In this document: one piece after another, positions 22,898 through 35,005 of the stretch
Numbering within the stretch: position 1 is the first letter of the stretch
Layout: every line of letters starts with the position of its first letter
NCBI GenBank assembly: GCA_037179385.1
Contig: CM074188.1
Coordinates: 16,943,318-17,007,317 of the forward strand
Origin: Holothuria scabra
Taxonomy: Eukaryota; Echinodermata; Holothuroidea; Aspidochirotida; Holothuriidae
Length of the DNA stretch: 64,000 bases
Direction: 5' to 3'
Translations under genes and position numbers: made by a program
The notes under the pieces: generated by a model
What the model was told of the DNA's origin: nothing
The model's input: only the letters and a program-made list of their open reading frames with translations
The model's database searches: none

Positions 22898-22985
22898 CCA
22901 CTGGACAACTGGAAAGACTGATTGTGACATCATCTATTGCTATATCTCCTTGGTGGCCGTTACCAATCGTAGCTTCCATAAGGAT
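22898..22985 (-). CDS. MAM gene exon 4: MAM1 C-terminal part
   Basis: The exon is 88 nt, entering in phase 0 and leaving in phase 1. It encodes ILMEATIGNGHQGDIAIDDV followed by TISLSSCPV. GDIAIDD is the hallmark C-terminal signature of MAM domains, and the closing cysteine normally pairs with the one in the preceding exon (ACIEF). The donor is GTAAGT at 22897. The acceptor ends CCATAG and has a weak polypyrimidine tract, the poorest splice site in the gene. The 10.5-kb intron upstream of it is filled by several nested repeats. Exon 4 plus exon 5 gives SSCPV-V-LTVCDFE, a very short linker between MAM1 and MAM2. Confidence 0.9.
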
Positions 22986-23375
22986 CTATGGCCAAAGTAA
23001 TAGTTATATCTCAATAGATGTATTGCGAAAGTTTATGAGAAATCTCATCTCGGATATGCAGGGAGAAGTCCAGTTTCAAGTAAATTCCTACAGGTTAGAG
23101 TCATGTCTCTTGTTATGCAGTTCGCTGCAAGTCAAGTCTTGTCACTAGTTATCTGGTAACACGTCACGGCAAGTCTCGAGTCATTTAGTTTACTCGCACT
23201 TCAAGTTAAAGTCATTTAATGCACGACAAATTCATGTCGCATACCATATTGTTTAAGTATACACCAAACTGCATGGTCTCAGTTGATTGTGCCATGACGG
23301 CTGGTACAGGTCATAATCTAGCACATAAATTTAGTATTAAGTCGTACAATTATGCACGAAACCAATGAATGTAGC

Positions 23376-24624
23376 TCAGTGGCGTAGCTAGGATTTTTCC
23401 AGGGGGCAAAGGTATGAAATTTCCCCCAAACTTTTCCCGGTCAATGGGTATGTATTTCATATAAAATATGCAAACGTACAAGTATAACAACATTACCATG
23501 TCATTTTGTAATATTACCTGCGTTTTAATTTAAAAGTATAACATAGAGCGATCGGAAATAACAAAGTATATTATTTTGGTAAACAATATCTGTTTTATTT
23601 GTATGTACTAACGCAGTGGCGTACGCAGGATTTCTCTGAAGAGGGAAGGGCATGCAGTATGGTCAAGGAGAGGGGTGTCCGGAAATTTTTTGTCGTTTTC
23701 AAGGAGTCTACATGCAAAATGGTGCAAGATTTTCGACTTTGACAGGAACAGTGTTAAAAGTTGAATCGTGGTGGTTCATGAGGATAAAACTGAAACTTTT
23801 GTGCCTTGACATGCATTTCTTTTTATGCCATTTATGCTACCTTACGAAGAAAAACTTGTCATTAAATTTGCACACTTTTAGGAGTCAAAATAAAAGAGCA
23901 TTGATCGGTATTTGTGGTTTTTCTTGGCCACAAAATGTTATTTTGTCATAAAGATTATCTAAGCGGAGCGCCACCATTAGTTGGCGCGGAGCGTAGAGAA
24001 AATTTGGAAAAATTAGACCCCTTAGATGGCCGGAAATAGCATTTTCTAGGCTTATACGAAGAATGTAGCCAGTCGCGTTCTTCTTTTGTCGTTTGCAATA
24101 AAATGCTCACTTCAAAATATGATCGCAAACTGCAAAGTGATCAGAAAGTTAAGAGCTAATTTTACCCCAAATATGTTATTTTGCCCTAAAGACCGAGCGA
24201 AGCGCCACCATTAGTTGGCGTGGAGCGTAAACTTCGAAAACTCAGACCCCTCAGATGGTCAAAATAGCGTATTTATGCTTGTAAAGAAAATCCAAGCATG
24301 TAGTCTTTTGATAGATGCCACCAGTGGGAAACAGAGTCTACCTTTTCTAAGTAAAAATTGGAATTTGACAGAATTTGCCTAGGTCTATTTGTAGGAATTA
24401 AATCAAAAAAATTGGCATCACTGAAAGACCTTGCAGGGACAATCCTTCCCCTTTGAAAATTTTTGAAAAATTGGGTGTCCTTATAAGCAATCTGGTGCCA
24501 CATATGCTATCTTTTGAAGTAAAATCTGTGTTGATAAAGTTAGACTACGTATTTTTAAGAACAAAGAAAAATGGCATCTGTGAGGGGGGCATGGCCCAAT
24601 GGTCTCCCCTTCGCACGCCACTAA
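23376..24624 (+). repeat. R1 family copy with hAT-like ends and two hairpins
   Basis: Terminus-like CAGTGGCGTAGC (23382) and CAGTGGCGTACGCAGG (about 23613) on the left; the complement of AGTGGCGTGCGAAGG on the right (about 24608-24623). It contains GCGCCACCATTAGTTGGCGC at 23968-23987 and a one-base variant at 24202-24221. It has no coding capacity. Confidence 0.6.
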
Positions 24625-25307
24625 GGAGGCCTAATAGTGGCTCGATCACACAGGATATCCTGTGAGAAAAGCAGTCTGTTAAGTGTAGAAGGCTATAAGG
24701 TACTCATTGTCCATTTATTGTTACACTCAAAGTGAGCAGAAAGCTTTTTTTCCCGAACTAGCTTGCAAGCCTCCAAGGATTAGGCTAAGTAACAAAATCT
24801 AAGTGTGCCAACGGATCCCGTTAATTCTAATTTCTAGATTAACTTTAAGTTTATCGTTGGCCATGGATTGTTTCAGCCCCATCCATCGTTATGTACACAG
24901 AGTAAAATCGTACAGCTACTGCTAGCTTGTAGAAGAACATAACAACCTCGGGGGTCTACGGTAGTGACTTGTCAGTTTTCACATCCTTTTACTGAATTCC
25001 CAAAGTATCACCTGAATAACAGCTTCATGTGCACTGAAATGCACTGATCATAACCCCCGTGCGTATACAAGCACAAGAGAACATTCAATCTGCTACGCGG
25101 CGAGGACATTTCTGTGGAACGCGAATTGGGCCGGTTCATGCGACACGAATTATGCATGAGAAATGTCTCACAATTTCTTATTCTAACAAAAATTTTGACA
25201 AATTTTTGTGAAATTTTTCGTAATAATAAGAAGATTCATCAAATTTCCCCCAAAATCCCCCCCCCCCCCCAGTAGCTACGCCCTTGATGTAGCTCACACT
25301 TGGTTTT
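24625..25307. other. Intron 3 sequence without recognised gene
   Basis: AT-rich, with a poly-C run at about 25258-25270 next to a GTAGCTACGCC terminus-like motif. No exon is seen. Confidence 0.4.
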
Positions 25308-26039
25308 TTAAGTCCCATCCACACTATGCGACACGACCTATTGCAACAAGACTGTCTTTTCGCGGTGAGCGACCGGCGACCACTAGTTTTAAGAGCATTG
25401 TGTCCACATTATGCAACAAGTCACAGGTCCATGAAGTGATTCACGCAAAACTTTAACGTTTAACTTACTCTTAGCTGTTACGTTGAAGAAACAGTTCTGT
25501 CCATTTCGATTAACTGAACTTCGCGAGCTTCATTCCAAAAGTCCGTATTTGTTGTCAGTTACACGTTTCAGTTTCTTGAGACCGAACATGTTCGGTGGCA
25601 TGAAACTGGGTTGCGCGTCTGCTTTCAACTAGTTCCAAAGCATTCCACACTTTGCAAAGCGTGAAGTGTTACTAGATGGAGATCCATCGGATCTTTAATT
25701 AATGAGAATCCAATTAGATTGATTCCAAAGTGGACACGTAATCCTTTATTTGGGGATGATTGAACTGAAGGGCGTGAAATTCCTTTGTTTAATACCTAGG
25801 CAACCTTATTCATACCTACGGTGACTTGGTCCCATAGGCGGCGGAAGATGTTTCTTATTGGGGGTGCCACAAGTTTTCGGCAGCCGACATAATGGTGACG
25901 CCGTAAGGCGTCCGGTTTTGCGCGAAGCACAAAACCCAATCGGCTTGAAGTCCAGGGGGCCACTTAAGGGCCTCTGGTGGGATTCAGGGGAATAGTCCTG
26001 GTAGTGGTCCATGGGGGGGCTGGATACTTTTGTAGGGGG

Positions 26040-27070
26040 TGGCTGGAGTTTACTATCTAAGCGTAGCGCCACCATCAGTTGGCGCGGAGCGTACAAAGAA
26101 AATTTTGGATTTTAAAACTTCCCAGATGGCTGGAAATGGCATTTGCCGGGTTTATTTGTCTCTAATTTTGGTGAGAAATTTTTTTATTTTTCCTACGTTT
26201 GAAACACCCTTTTGAGATACTGATTAGCTCAGTTCATTGAACTATGTATCCTAGGATCGCAAATCCGGAATCCTGCTGAATGTTGCAAGCAGCTGTTCCA
26301 GTGCACGCCTGAGTAAGGTATTTCCAGGGGCGTAGGGGAGCATTTCACTTTTGGGGCAGAAGATTTTTGCCCGAAAAACGTAATTCTTCCTGTAGGACAG
26401 TCAAAGCGGAGCGCCACCATTGGTTGGCGCGGAGCGTCCAGAAAATTTGAAAATTCGTACCTCTCAGACAGTCAAAATGACATTTTCCGGGCTTGAAAAG
26501 GGGACCCAAGCAGTCGATTTTTAAAGTTTCAATTGCAGATAAACGCACGTTCGTTCCAAACTAAAATTAAGCCAGAAAGACTAAGCGGAGCGCCACCATT
26601 GGTTGGCGCGAAGCGTACAAAACATTTTTAAATATCAGACACCTCAGACAGTTGAAAATGGCATTTCGCGGGCTTATATGGGGATCTAAGCGTTCGCTAT
26701 TTTGAGTTTCCTTTTGTAAAAAATGATCACTTGAAATTTAAATTCTGCTATGAAGCGGTCTAAGTGGAGCACCACCATAAGTTGGGGCGAAACGTGCAGG
26801 AAATTTTGAAAAATCTGACCACTTCAGACAGTCAAAAATGTCACTTCCTTTGCTTATAGGGGGTCTTAGAAGTCGCTAATTAGAGGGTCTCTTTGCACAA
26901 AAATTGTTCACTTGGAACTAAAATGCTGCTAGGAAGACTATCTGCGCAGAACTTCACCACTGGTTGGCGCGAAGGGAACAGAAATTTTTGAAAAGTCGGA
27001 CCCCTGAGACAGTCGAAAATGACATTTCCCAGGCTTATAGGGGGATCTAAGCAGTCGCTATTGATCACAA
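26040..27070 (+). repeat. Tandem 179-bp R1 units, each with a conserved hairpin
   Basis: Hairpin-containing starts lie at 26066, 26411, 26590, 26769 and 26950 (spacings 345, 179, 179 and 181). Each unit continues with CAGAAAATTTTGAAAA, CAGACAGTCAAAAATG and GGCTTATAGGGGGATCTAAG. The GCGCCA and TGGCGC arms are intact at 26066, 26411 and 26590 and decay in the last two units. Confidence 0.85.
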
Positions 27071-27599
27071 AATTACCAGATAAAATGTGTCACTACCAAT
27101 CGATGATCCCGTATATATTCGGGGAAACTGCAAACCGGAATTGAAAACATGCTAATAAATTTTATTCTATTGCGACTCTTGGCTATATTCAATATATATT
27201 GAAAAAAATTGTATGCCCCACCTTCCGACTATATATGATTTTAGTTTTGAAGAAATTAGGGCTATGGGGATCTTAGTAGTCGCTATTTTGATCAGAAGAA
27301 TCAGATAAAATATACCACTACCATTGGATGAAATAAAGTAGATGGTTTTTCTTCTATTAGTAACACTTATTGACAGAGTTGTCACGTTACAAGGTGTGTT
27401 GAAATGAATTTTCAAGCAGACTTACGGGAAGACATTCTCACCCTGCATCATTAAAGTATCGAAAAACAAATTACCCGATTCTCATAACCATTTCCCGTAT
27501 TTGGCTCTGGAGCAGGATACATGACAAACTTTTGGGCACCTGAACACCCTCCTGAACATCCGTTGAATTAATTTGGCAATTAAAAACGTTCCAGCATTT

Positions 27600-28010
27600 T
27601 TTTTAACCTTTGACCATTTCGGGAAAATTTTTGATGAAAGCCTTTTTTCACATTCTACCCAAATGTGTCGCAGATCTCTTTATTTTACATGAAAATTGTA
27701 CTTCTGTTTTTCGGCAAAGATTTGAAGCTATTAAAATAATCGGCCATTTCGGGTATTGTGTTACACAAGCTTTAAAAACAGTCACAAGAATAATTGTTTC
27801 TTTTAAGCAACAGGCTTCCCAAATGTGTCGCGATATTTTTATCTCTCAACTTTTCGTAACTATATTACCCATACTATGACACTTTTCCATTTTCGGGCAA
27901 ATGCTTGAAAGAATTTGGATATTCGACAATTTCGAGCATTGTGTTGTAATTACTTTGAAGTAACGGTCATAGCTTTTTGAGCTAATAGACCCAAATATTC
28001 TACCCACCAC
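27600..28010 (+). repeat. R3 repeat units
   Basis: About two and a half units with ATTTCGGG-AAA, GTGTTACACAAG, CCCAAATGTGTCGC and CACTTTTCCATTTTCGGGCA. Related single units are at 35845-36060 and 59530-59745. Confidence 0.65.
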
Positions 28011-28871
28011 AGAAAGGATGATTTTGACTTGTGCAGCTACAGGAATTAAAAAACAAAATCCCTACATGACATAGAATCATGCCAGATGCTAGGAGCACCA
28101 AGGTACCACATCAAGGTAGCCAGTTTCAGCCACTCCTAATCTGTTAGAAAATTATCCATTCTGAAACCCGAGTTGAGTAAAAAGTGAAGAGATTCCGAAG
28201 ATATGAAGCTTGTCACAGTCCACCTGAATTTATTCCGAAATTCAGAGTGGGGCACAATTGCAGAGTACCCTGCAACTGTTTGAAGGGCGAAAATAAACTC
28301 TCCTACAGGTAATCGTTAATGTGGGGGTCCAGGGGCGAAACTTTGCCACCTTTGCACTCTGAAAAGTAATATTTGAGCCAAAGAATAGCCGAAATGTAAT
28401 AAAAGCAACTTTGTTTAATAACTTTTGAAAAATTTATTTGGCGACATTCTGTTATTGGGGGGCCATGCCCCCCCCCCCCAAAAAAAAAAATCTCGTAAAA
28501 AAATTATTGAGGGACCAGCCCCCCTCCCTGGTCCCCGCTTCCGCCGCCTATGCTTAGTCCAACAAAAGGGATTTATAGGAACTATGCTGTTATGTGTAAG
28601 TAGTTGCCGACAAAGAAGTGCCAGACACTGTCTCGGCATATCAAACGACTGGCTATTGCTAATGATCCCAATGATCCTGGCTATAGACCAATTCTGATGA
28701 CTCAGGTAAATGGGCAAAAAAGGAATGAGACTAAACATTGCTATCGGATTTTCATTAACACTAGCATTCGCGCGCATGGTTCAAAAGGCACACCTTAATA
28801 AAGTAAAATACCGAGAACAAGACAAGTAGGTGGTGATCCACGTCTAAGTCGTCAAGTTAATTTCGGGCGAT

Positions 28872-29011
28872 GCGCACTGTTTAACAAGAAATTTCCTAAC
28901 TGGCTAACGATAACCCTAATCCCTAACCTAACCCCTAACACGAACAAAGAATACAATCGATACAATACAATGGCAACAGCCAATCAAGAAACACCTTGTT
29001 AAACAGTGCGC
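28872..29011. mobile_element. 140-bp MITE (M1) with 17-bp perfect inverted ends
   Basis: GCGCACTGTTTAACAAG at 28872-28888 and its exact complement at 28995-29011. The interior contains CCTAACTGGCTAACGATA and CCCTAATCCCTAACCTAACC. Other copies are at 43049-43384, carrying a nested insertion, and at 63789-63912, strongly diverged. Confidence 0.85.
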
Positions 29012-29419
29012 CTTTACATCTTTGAGCGTCTGGCAATATTAAAGCAAGGGACAAATTTCCCGATCTGCTGTTAAACATCCAGCAGACAATTTACCAGGCT
29101 TGAAGTTAGTTCCTAACACCTGCTGGTGCCTCAGTGTGAAGCCTATTGAGTCATGAAGAACAAAACATATATTACTGTCGGCAACTATTACGTTTCAAAC
29201 AGAAAGGTTGTCCATCTAATCACACTTCCCTGTCTGAACAATCTCGTTGCAATGCGTTTGGTCGCATCTTGTCGCATCAGGGAGGTATGACACCTCCCTG
29301 GTTGCATAGTGTGGACAAGGCTTAAAGTGAAAGATGAATCAGAAAATCTGGAATGGAAGCTATTGAACAATTTGTTGAACAATAGTGGAGAAATTAAAGT
29401 GTACCTAAAGTAAAAAAAG

Positions 29420-30040
<621 letters not shown>

Positions 30041-32425
30041 CAGGGGTGGCGCCAGGATTTGCCCGACAGGGGGGGCAAGCTCCCCGACAGGAGGGCCAGA
30101 ATTTCACGGCCCCGACAAAGGCGATTTTATGTCCCTGTGGAACGCGACTTGGCAAAATTTGAGGCGCGCGGAGCGCGCCGAAATTTTGGTCTGTCTTTTT
30201 AAGAAATACCTTAAAATTTGGAGTTTATTTAAAGTAAAAATTAAAACTTTTGAAAGAAATTTGGCTTTTGTTGGTACTCGAAAAATTTTGGGTGTTTATT
30301 GAAAAATTTGTCCTTCATAAGGGAAAAATCAAAAGCGTTATATGGGCGACAGTTGAAATTCTTTTGAGGTTACTCATTGAATCGTACAAGACCTACGAAC
30401 TAAGGCTTCGAGACGAGACTATAAGTTTGCCCGGAAAGTTTTTCCCTTTTTTGAAAAAATCTTCGAAAACTAAGAGCTTATTTTAATGGAAAAATTTTGA
30501 ACTTTAATGGAAGAAAAATTTGTTTTTTGGTAAGGTTACATTGAAAAATTTGGTTTCTTATATTAAGTGATATGCCTTTCAGGAGTAAAATTAGGTCATG
30601 CCGGGTGATTAATAGGGTTGGCTTTGGTTATTTATTTTACGAAGTATCCATCAAAATTGGAAGATTTTGCCACTTTTAACAATCTAAACCTAATATTGGA
30701 GGAAAATTGTAATTTTATGACAGTTTGGGGGTTTATGGAGGAATCTGACGTTCTCATGAGGAAAATCAAGTAGGGGGTGATCTGTAGTTTTGTTGAGGTT
30801 ACTGAATATCATCATGCAGATTTAGGCCCTCGGACCATACTGGAGCATTCAGGCTCTCGAGGAAAAAATTTGGCTTCGCATATATTTGAAGTTATATATT
30901 TAATTTATTGTCATAGGTGTACGGGGGCGTTTCAGTTTGGGAGGGGGCAGAATTGTTTTTCGTCCGAAAAAATGTAATACTGCCGGAAAGGTTATCTAAG
31001 TCGAGCACACAAAATTTTTTGAAAAATTGAAAACCCCCGGAAAGCAGGAAATGGCATCTCCTGAGCTCGTAACTAGAATTGAAGAAGTCCTTACTTTCAG
31101 ATTTCTTTTGCAATAAAAATATTTTCACTTCATAATACTGCCCCAAAACGAAGAATAATTTACAAACACGCATTGTTCTGTTCAGTTATATGTTCGAACA
31201 AAACACTATCTGTGCGGAGCGTACAGAAAATTGTTAAAAATATCTAACCCCTAAGATAGCTGGCTGGAATGGCATTTCCCAGGCTTGTAACTAGAAATGT
31301 AGCAGTCGTTATTTTGAGCCTTCCTTTAAAATGAAAGTTTCACTTCAATAGAGAAAAAAACCAACTTCCTAATGAACAGAAATGTGCCAGATAAAAGGTA
31401 CTGCTAAAATTAGAAGTAGTGTTCTTGTCTCTTTTCGGGGGGGGGGGGGACTATATGCAACGGAATTAAAAACATATTATAATGTTTTTGTCTGCATTAA
31501 GAATCTTCGTTGAATTCAATTGCAAGGTCCACTAAATTGATGAAATTTTAGACGTGACTGCCCCAACTCCAGACTATAAACGGTTTAACTCCCAAGGTAT
31601 TGAAAATATGGCACGTTACAAGGTGACTTTAAATAAATTCTCAGTCAGACTTATGGGGAGATTTTCTCACACCACTGTTTATCATTATGTGTAGGTGAAA
31701 ACGACATGGCCGATATTCATTACCTTTGCAAGAATTCGGCTGTCCAACCGGGCAGGCCAGATGGCAAACTATTGGATACTGCACGCATATGAACAACCTC
31801 TCGTTCGTTTTTTTAAGGAGAATTCAGAATTGTGAGTTTCCTTGAAGAATATGGTCTTCTAAAATGCAAGATCAAGAAGGTCGTCCGAGTGACTACAGAC
31901 CCACATCTTTTATCGTGAGCCAGAAGGCTCCCCGACGAAATTGGATTTTCTTAACAACAGGGGGTGGGTAGCCCGTTCCCGACGGAGGCATGACCATGCA
32001 CGCACGGATTAAAGATGGGATGAGGTATAGAAGAGCTAGTAAGAAGTGATTAAAACCGATTCAGATATGCTTTAAAATAGCGTTACAAAAGAAAAATGTT
32101 CAAAAAGAAAAGAATCATGGTCATTCATCCAGTTACTTCAGTCCTTTACATTTTTCATGTTCAGGCCTGCCAGAAAAATTGCCGTCCTTCCCAGACTAGG
32201 GAAGATATAGGACAAGGTACATAGAATGAGGATTAACAGAGTTAAGAAGTTATTTAAAATCGATTCCGATACGAATTGAAATAGCATTACAAAACAAAAA
32301 ATATGTTCTAGATGGCCCATCCAGTAACTTCAGTCCTTGTGAGGATTTTATTTTTTAGGCCTCCCCGACGAAACCGCCGACCTTCCCCGACGGGGGGCCA
32401 GTGTTCCCCGACGGGGGGCCATGCC
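30041..32425 (+). mobile_element. Composite repeat, about 2.4 kb, plus-strand copy
   Basis: The order is: GTGGCGCCAGGATTTG with CCGACAGGG (30047-30090); palindrome GGCGCGC-GGA-GCGCGCC (30163-30179); TTCGAGACGAGACT (about 30407); R1-like segment (30900-31900) with GTGCGGAGCGTACAG; then CGACGAAATTGGATTTTCTT and CCCCGACGGGGGGCC blocks ending near 32425. The same blocks occur in mirrored order at 11735-14043. It has no coding capacity. Confidence 0.7.
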
Positions 32426-33475
32426 CTGTCCCCCCCCCCTCTCCGCTAACTCTCAGTGTTGTAAGAATTACAAAACGAGGCAAAGGCCACGTCAAAAAGA
32501 TACAGTTGAATGCCTCGACTTTCAACGAACAACAGGGTATACCTGTGACAGTCACAAGTGAAAATAAAAACCAAATTTATGCGGCGGCACAAAAGGATAC
32601 GGGCGGGAGCATCAGCTGTTTTTTAGTTTTTAGTTTTTTTTTTTTTTTTTACTATATACTTGGCCTAACAGCTAAATTCTCTTTAATCAATGATTACTTT
32701 CTACGTAGTTGAGATACGCAGGAATGGTAAGTTAACGGTGTTGAGAGGTAATTATTTATCATGAAAGGACATCCAAATGCGGCGGTGAGAACCTGGGTCA
32801 TTAATAATTTCATTAAATATTTCAGTGCTGCCGCTAATTTGACTAGAGAGAAATTTGTTTCTTCAGCCCTTTTTAGAAAAGTAGAAAGCGACTAACCATG
32901 ATTGTTTAAATGAAAGAAGTTTTTCCATAAAAAGTTTTGTAGCAGAAATAAAATGACCTTGTTCAATTTGTTTATGCTTTGCAAGATAATAATGGATAGA
33001 TGAACAAGTTGATATTCAAACTGTGCTGGCACAGGTGACTGATAAGTTTTTTGTTCTCGTTACAAGTAAACTAAGTAATGCCAGTCGGTGTTATCAAGAG
33101 TTAAATGTTTTCCTTTTCTCATTTTACTTCATCTTTTCTCTGTTTTGTTCTTTTATACGATTTTTTTTAATTAATATTTATTTTATTTATTTATTTTTGT
33201 AGTTTGGTGCATTTCGCTTTATACCTCACCATTTATTTGTAATAATGATGTTTAAAGGCTCATAGCCCATTTGAGGTGAAACAGGGAATAAATGAAAACT
33301 GAAAATGTAGACATCCATGTTAGAGTGAGGTCGAGTGACATTAGGTTGTCTATTGCCCTCACCCACCCACCCCCCCCCCCCTCCTGGAAAATGTTATCCA
33401 CATGTCCATCCACATGTCCATATTATCCATCTGGTTTTCAATTTCATGTCGTCATAAAAATACACCCAGACTTAC
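32426..33475. other. Intron 3 sequence without recognised gene
   Basis: Poly-T at about 32633-32650 and poly-C at about 33370-33381; otherwise unique-looking AT-rich intron. Confidence 0.4.
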
Positions 33476-33732
33476 CTGGAAAGGGTCTGAGGTAGGTACA
33501 AGTTCAATTAATCCTCTTTTCCACGTCTCCCCATGCGATCCTTCTTCTCCCCACAGCTCCTTTGTTGTATTTGCATATTGTGCATACACCTTCAAATTCC
33601 CGACGTGATTGCCATACATATTATAATAAAATTCAATACATGCTGATGACTCTATTAACAAGTCTGGAGTGGCTATCACAGCTTTATCTCCTTGGTTTTG
33701 TGGTAAGCTGGATTCAGCATACATGTAGTGGC
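33476..33732 (-). CDS. MAM gene exon 3: MAM1 central part
   Basis: The exon is 257 nt, entering in phase 1 and leaving in phase 0. The acceptor is TTTTTCAACAG and the donor GTAAGT. It begins GHYMYAESS, the usual G-Y-x-E strand after the DHT block, and continues to ACIEFYYNMYG, the conserved C-L-x-F-W-Y-x-M-x-G core in which Phe-Tyr-Tyr replaces Phe-Trp-Tyr. NHVGNLKVYAQ and LWGEEGSHGETWKRG follow (family: G-L-x-V-Y ... L-W ... G-x-x-W), and the exon ends SDPFQ. NTT is a possible N-glycosylation site. It joins exon 2 in frame to restore Gly across the junction and exon 4 to give PFQ-ILMEA. Confidence 0.92.
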
Positions 33733-34560
33733 CTGTTGAAAAATAGGAGCATATTAAGCTCATATTAAAACAAGAGCCCAATGGGCACTGTGGTTCCTTG
33801 CTGGATATTATAAGAACTAGTGTACAGCCACTCTTCGAAATAGAGAGAAGCGAAAGCTCGTACTCAATGTTTGTAACATCTTCACAAGGGGTATTTTAGT
33901 ACTTATATTACATGATATCAATGATTAAATTTTTGTGGCCTTACTTACATTCAACTTGTATAATGCTTGGTGATCCTTCAAAAACATTTCCTCATTTCCA
34001 TATGTATTTATGCTTGTAATCAAACTTGATATTATCACCAATAAACAATACACAATGTGGTTAGAGAGAGAAAAACACCCCTTGTACTTCTCTCATAACT
34101 TATTTTTACCTGCTCTCAAATAAAACTTGCTATTACTTTAAAACAAGCTACCATTTGTCCTGTTTGCTATCTCTACACAGAAAACAGGGTTTATTCAGCA
34201 GTTAAGCCTAAAGCAAGTGATTAATGGGGTGTGATAATAGAATGAGGATTAGGTTACCCCACAGAGCACAGCAGTATTAAAGAGACATACTGTATAACCC
34301 ATGCATTGCTTCCACTGGCAGAGAGACCAGTTTAATGCAGTGTGACCTGTGCTCATTGAAATCTACAGATTTCAGTTATTGCCCTCTTACAACTTTGAAT
34401 GATCCAAAATCTGTGTACAACCCGAAGTAATCATTACTGAACGAATGTAAAGGCCGAACTTCTACAGTGTTTGGGTGTGTAAGCATGCAAAACCAGGTGA
34501 GATAAAAAATCTATTGAATCTATCTTTATCTAGCTTACAACATTTTCTAAATAACATTTC
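33733..34560. other. Intron 2 sequence without recognised gene
   Basis: AT-rich intron with no repeats or exons recognised. Confidence 0.4.
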
Positions 34561-34564
34561 CAGT

Positions 34565-34966
34565 GGCTGACCTCCAGTGACCTTGATGACCTTTGACCTT
34601 AACCAAACACAGATTGATTTGAAATCTGTCCTTTTTACCTTAAAATACTATGTTAAAACGTTTTTCAGTTTTTGACCCCTGGTGACCCCAGATGACCCCT
34701 TGACCTTCACCAAACATATCAGATTTCATCCTTACACAATAACACACCCACACACTCAGTATGACATCTATCCAAGTTTCCTACCTTGAAATATCATGTT
34801 GAGAAGGTTTTTAGTTTTTGACCTCTGGTGACCCCAAATGACCTTTGACCTCCACCAAAAACGATAGGGCACACCTTCAAACAACGGCACTTCTATATAC
34901 CAAGTTTCAATTTAATCCAACTTTCCCTTGTTGAGTTACAGCGTACCCAAGCTAGCGTCACAGACA

Positions 34967-35004
<38 letters not shown>
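34565..35004 (+). repeat. Second block of the DR1-type tandem family, ending in (CA)n
   Basis: Three diverged monomers with TGACCTTTGACC or close variants near 34592, 34694 and 34846, plus AAGTTTCCTACCTTGAAATA. A (CA)n tract follows at about 34970-35002. The same body-plus-microsatellite order is seen at 2460-4783. Confidence 0.75.

Positions 35005-35005
<1 letters not shown>

Larger units (their letters stand above)
25833..28552. mobile_element. hAT-like non-autonomous element, 2.7 kb, 8-bp target duplication
   Basis: Perfect 15-bp terminal inverted repeats: CATAGGCGGCGGAAG at 25833-25847 and CTTCCGCCGCCTATG at 28538-28552. Flanking octamers are CTTGGTCC (25825-25832) and CTTAGTCC (28553-28560), seven of eight identical, as expected of a hAT target duplication. 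The interior holds the 179-bp tandem repeats (R1) and R3 units. No transposase-like reading frame was found. Confidence 0.75.
25312..29321. mobile_element. Putative 4.0-kb TTAA-flanked element with nested insertions
   Basis: TTAA at 25308-25311 and 29322-29325. The left end is GTCCCATCCACACTATGCGA; the right end on the opposite strand is GCCTTGTCCACACTATGCAA. Subterminal blocks also match (ATTGCAACAAGACTGT versus ATTGCAACGAGATTGT). Nested inside are a 2.7-kb hAT-like element (25833-28552) and a 140-bp MITE (28872-29011), leaving about 1.1 kb of original element. The alternative is two unrelated solo ends facing each other by chance. Confidence 0.6.

Noticed and set aside
26411..26969. CRISPR-like array
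   Set aside because: Eukaryotic 179-bp tandem repeat; no short direct repeats separated by unique spacers and no cas genes.
27470..27560. Cys-rich exon-like stretch on the minus strand (CSGGCSGAQKF)
   Set aside because: A similar sequence at 31730-31780 shows that both are parts of a dispersed repeat; neither has consistent phase with the MAM exons.
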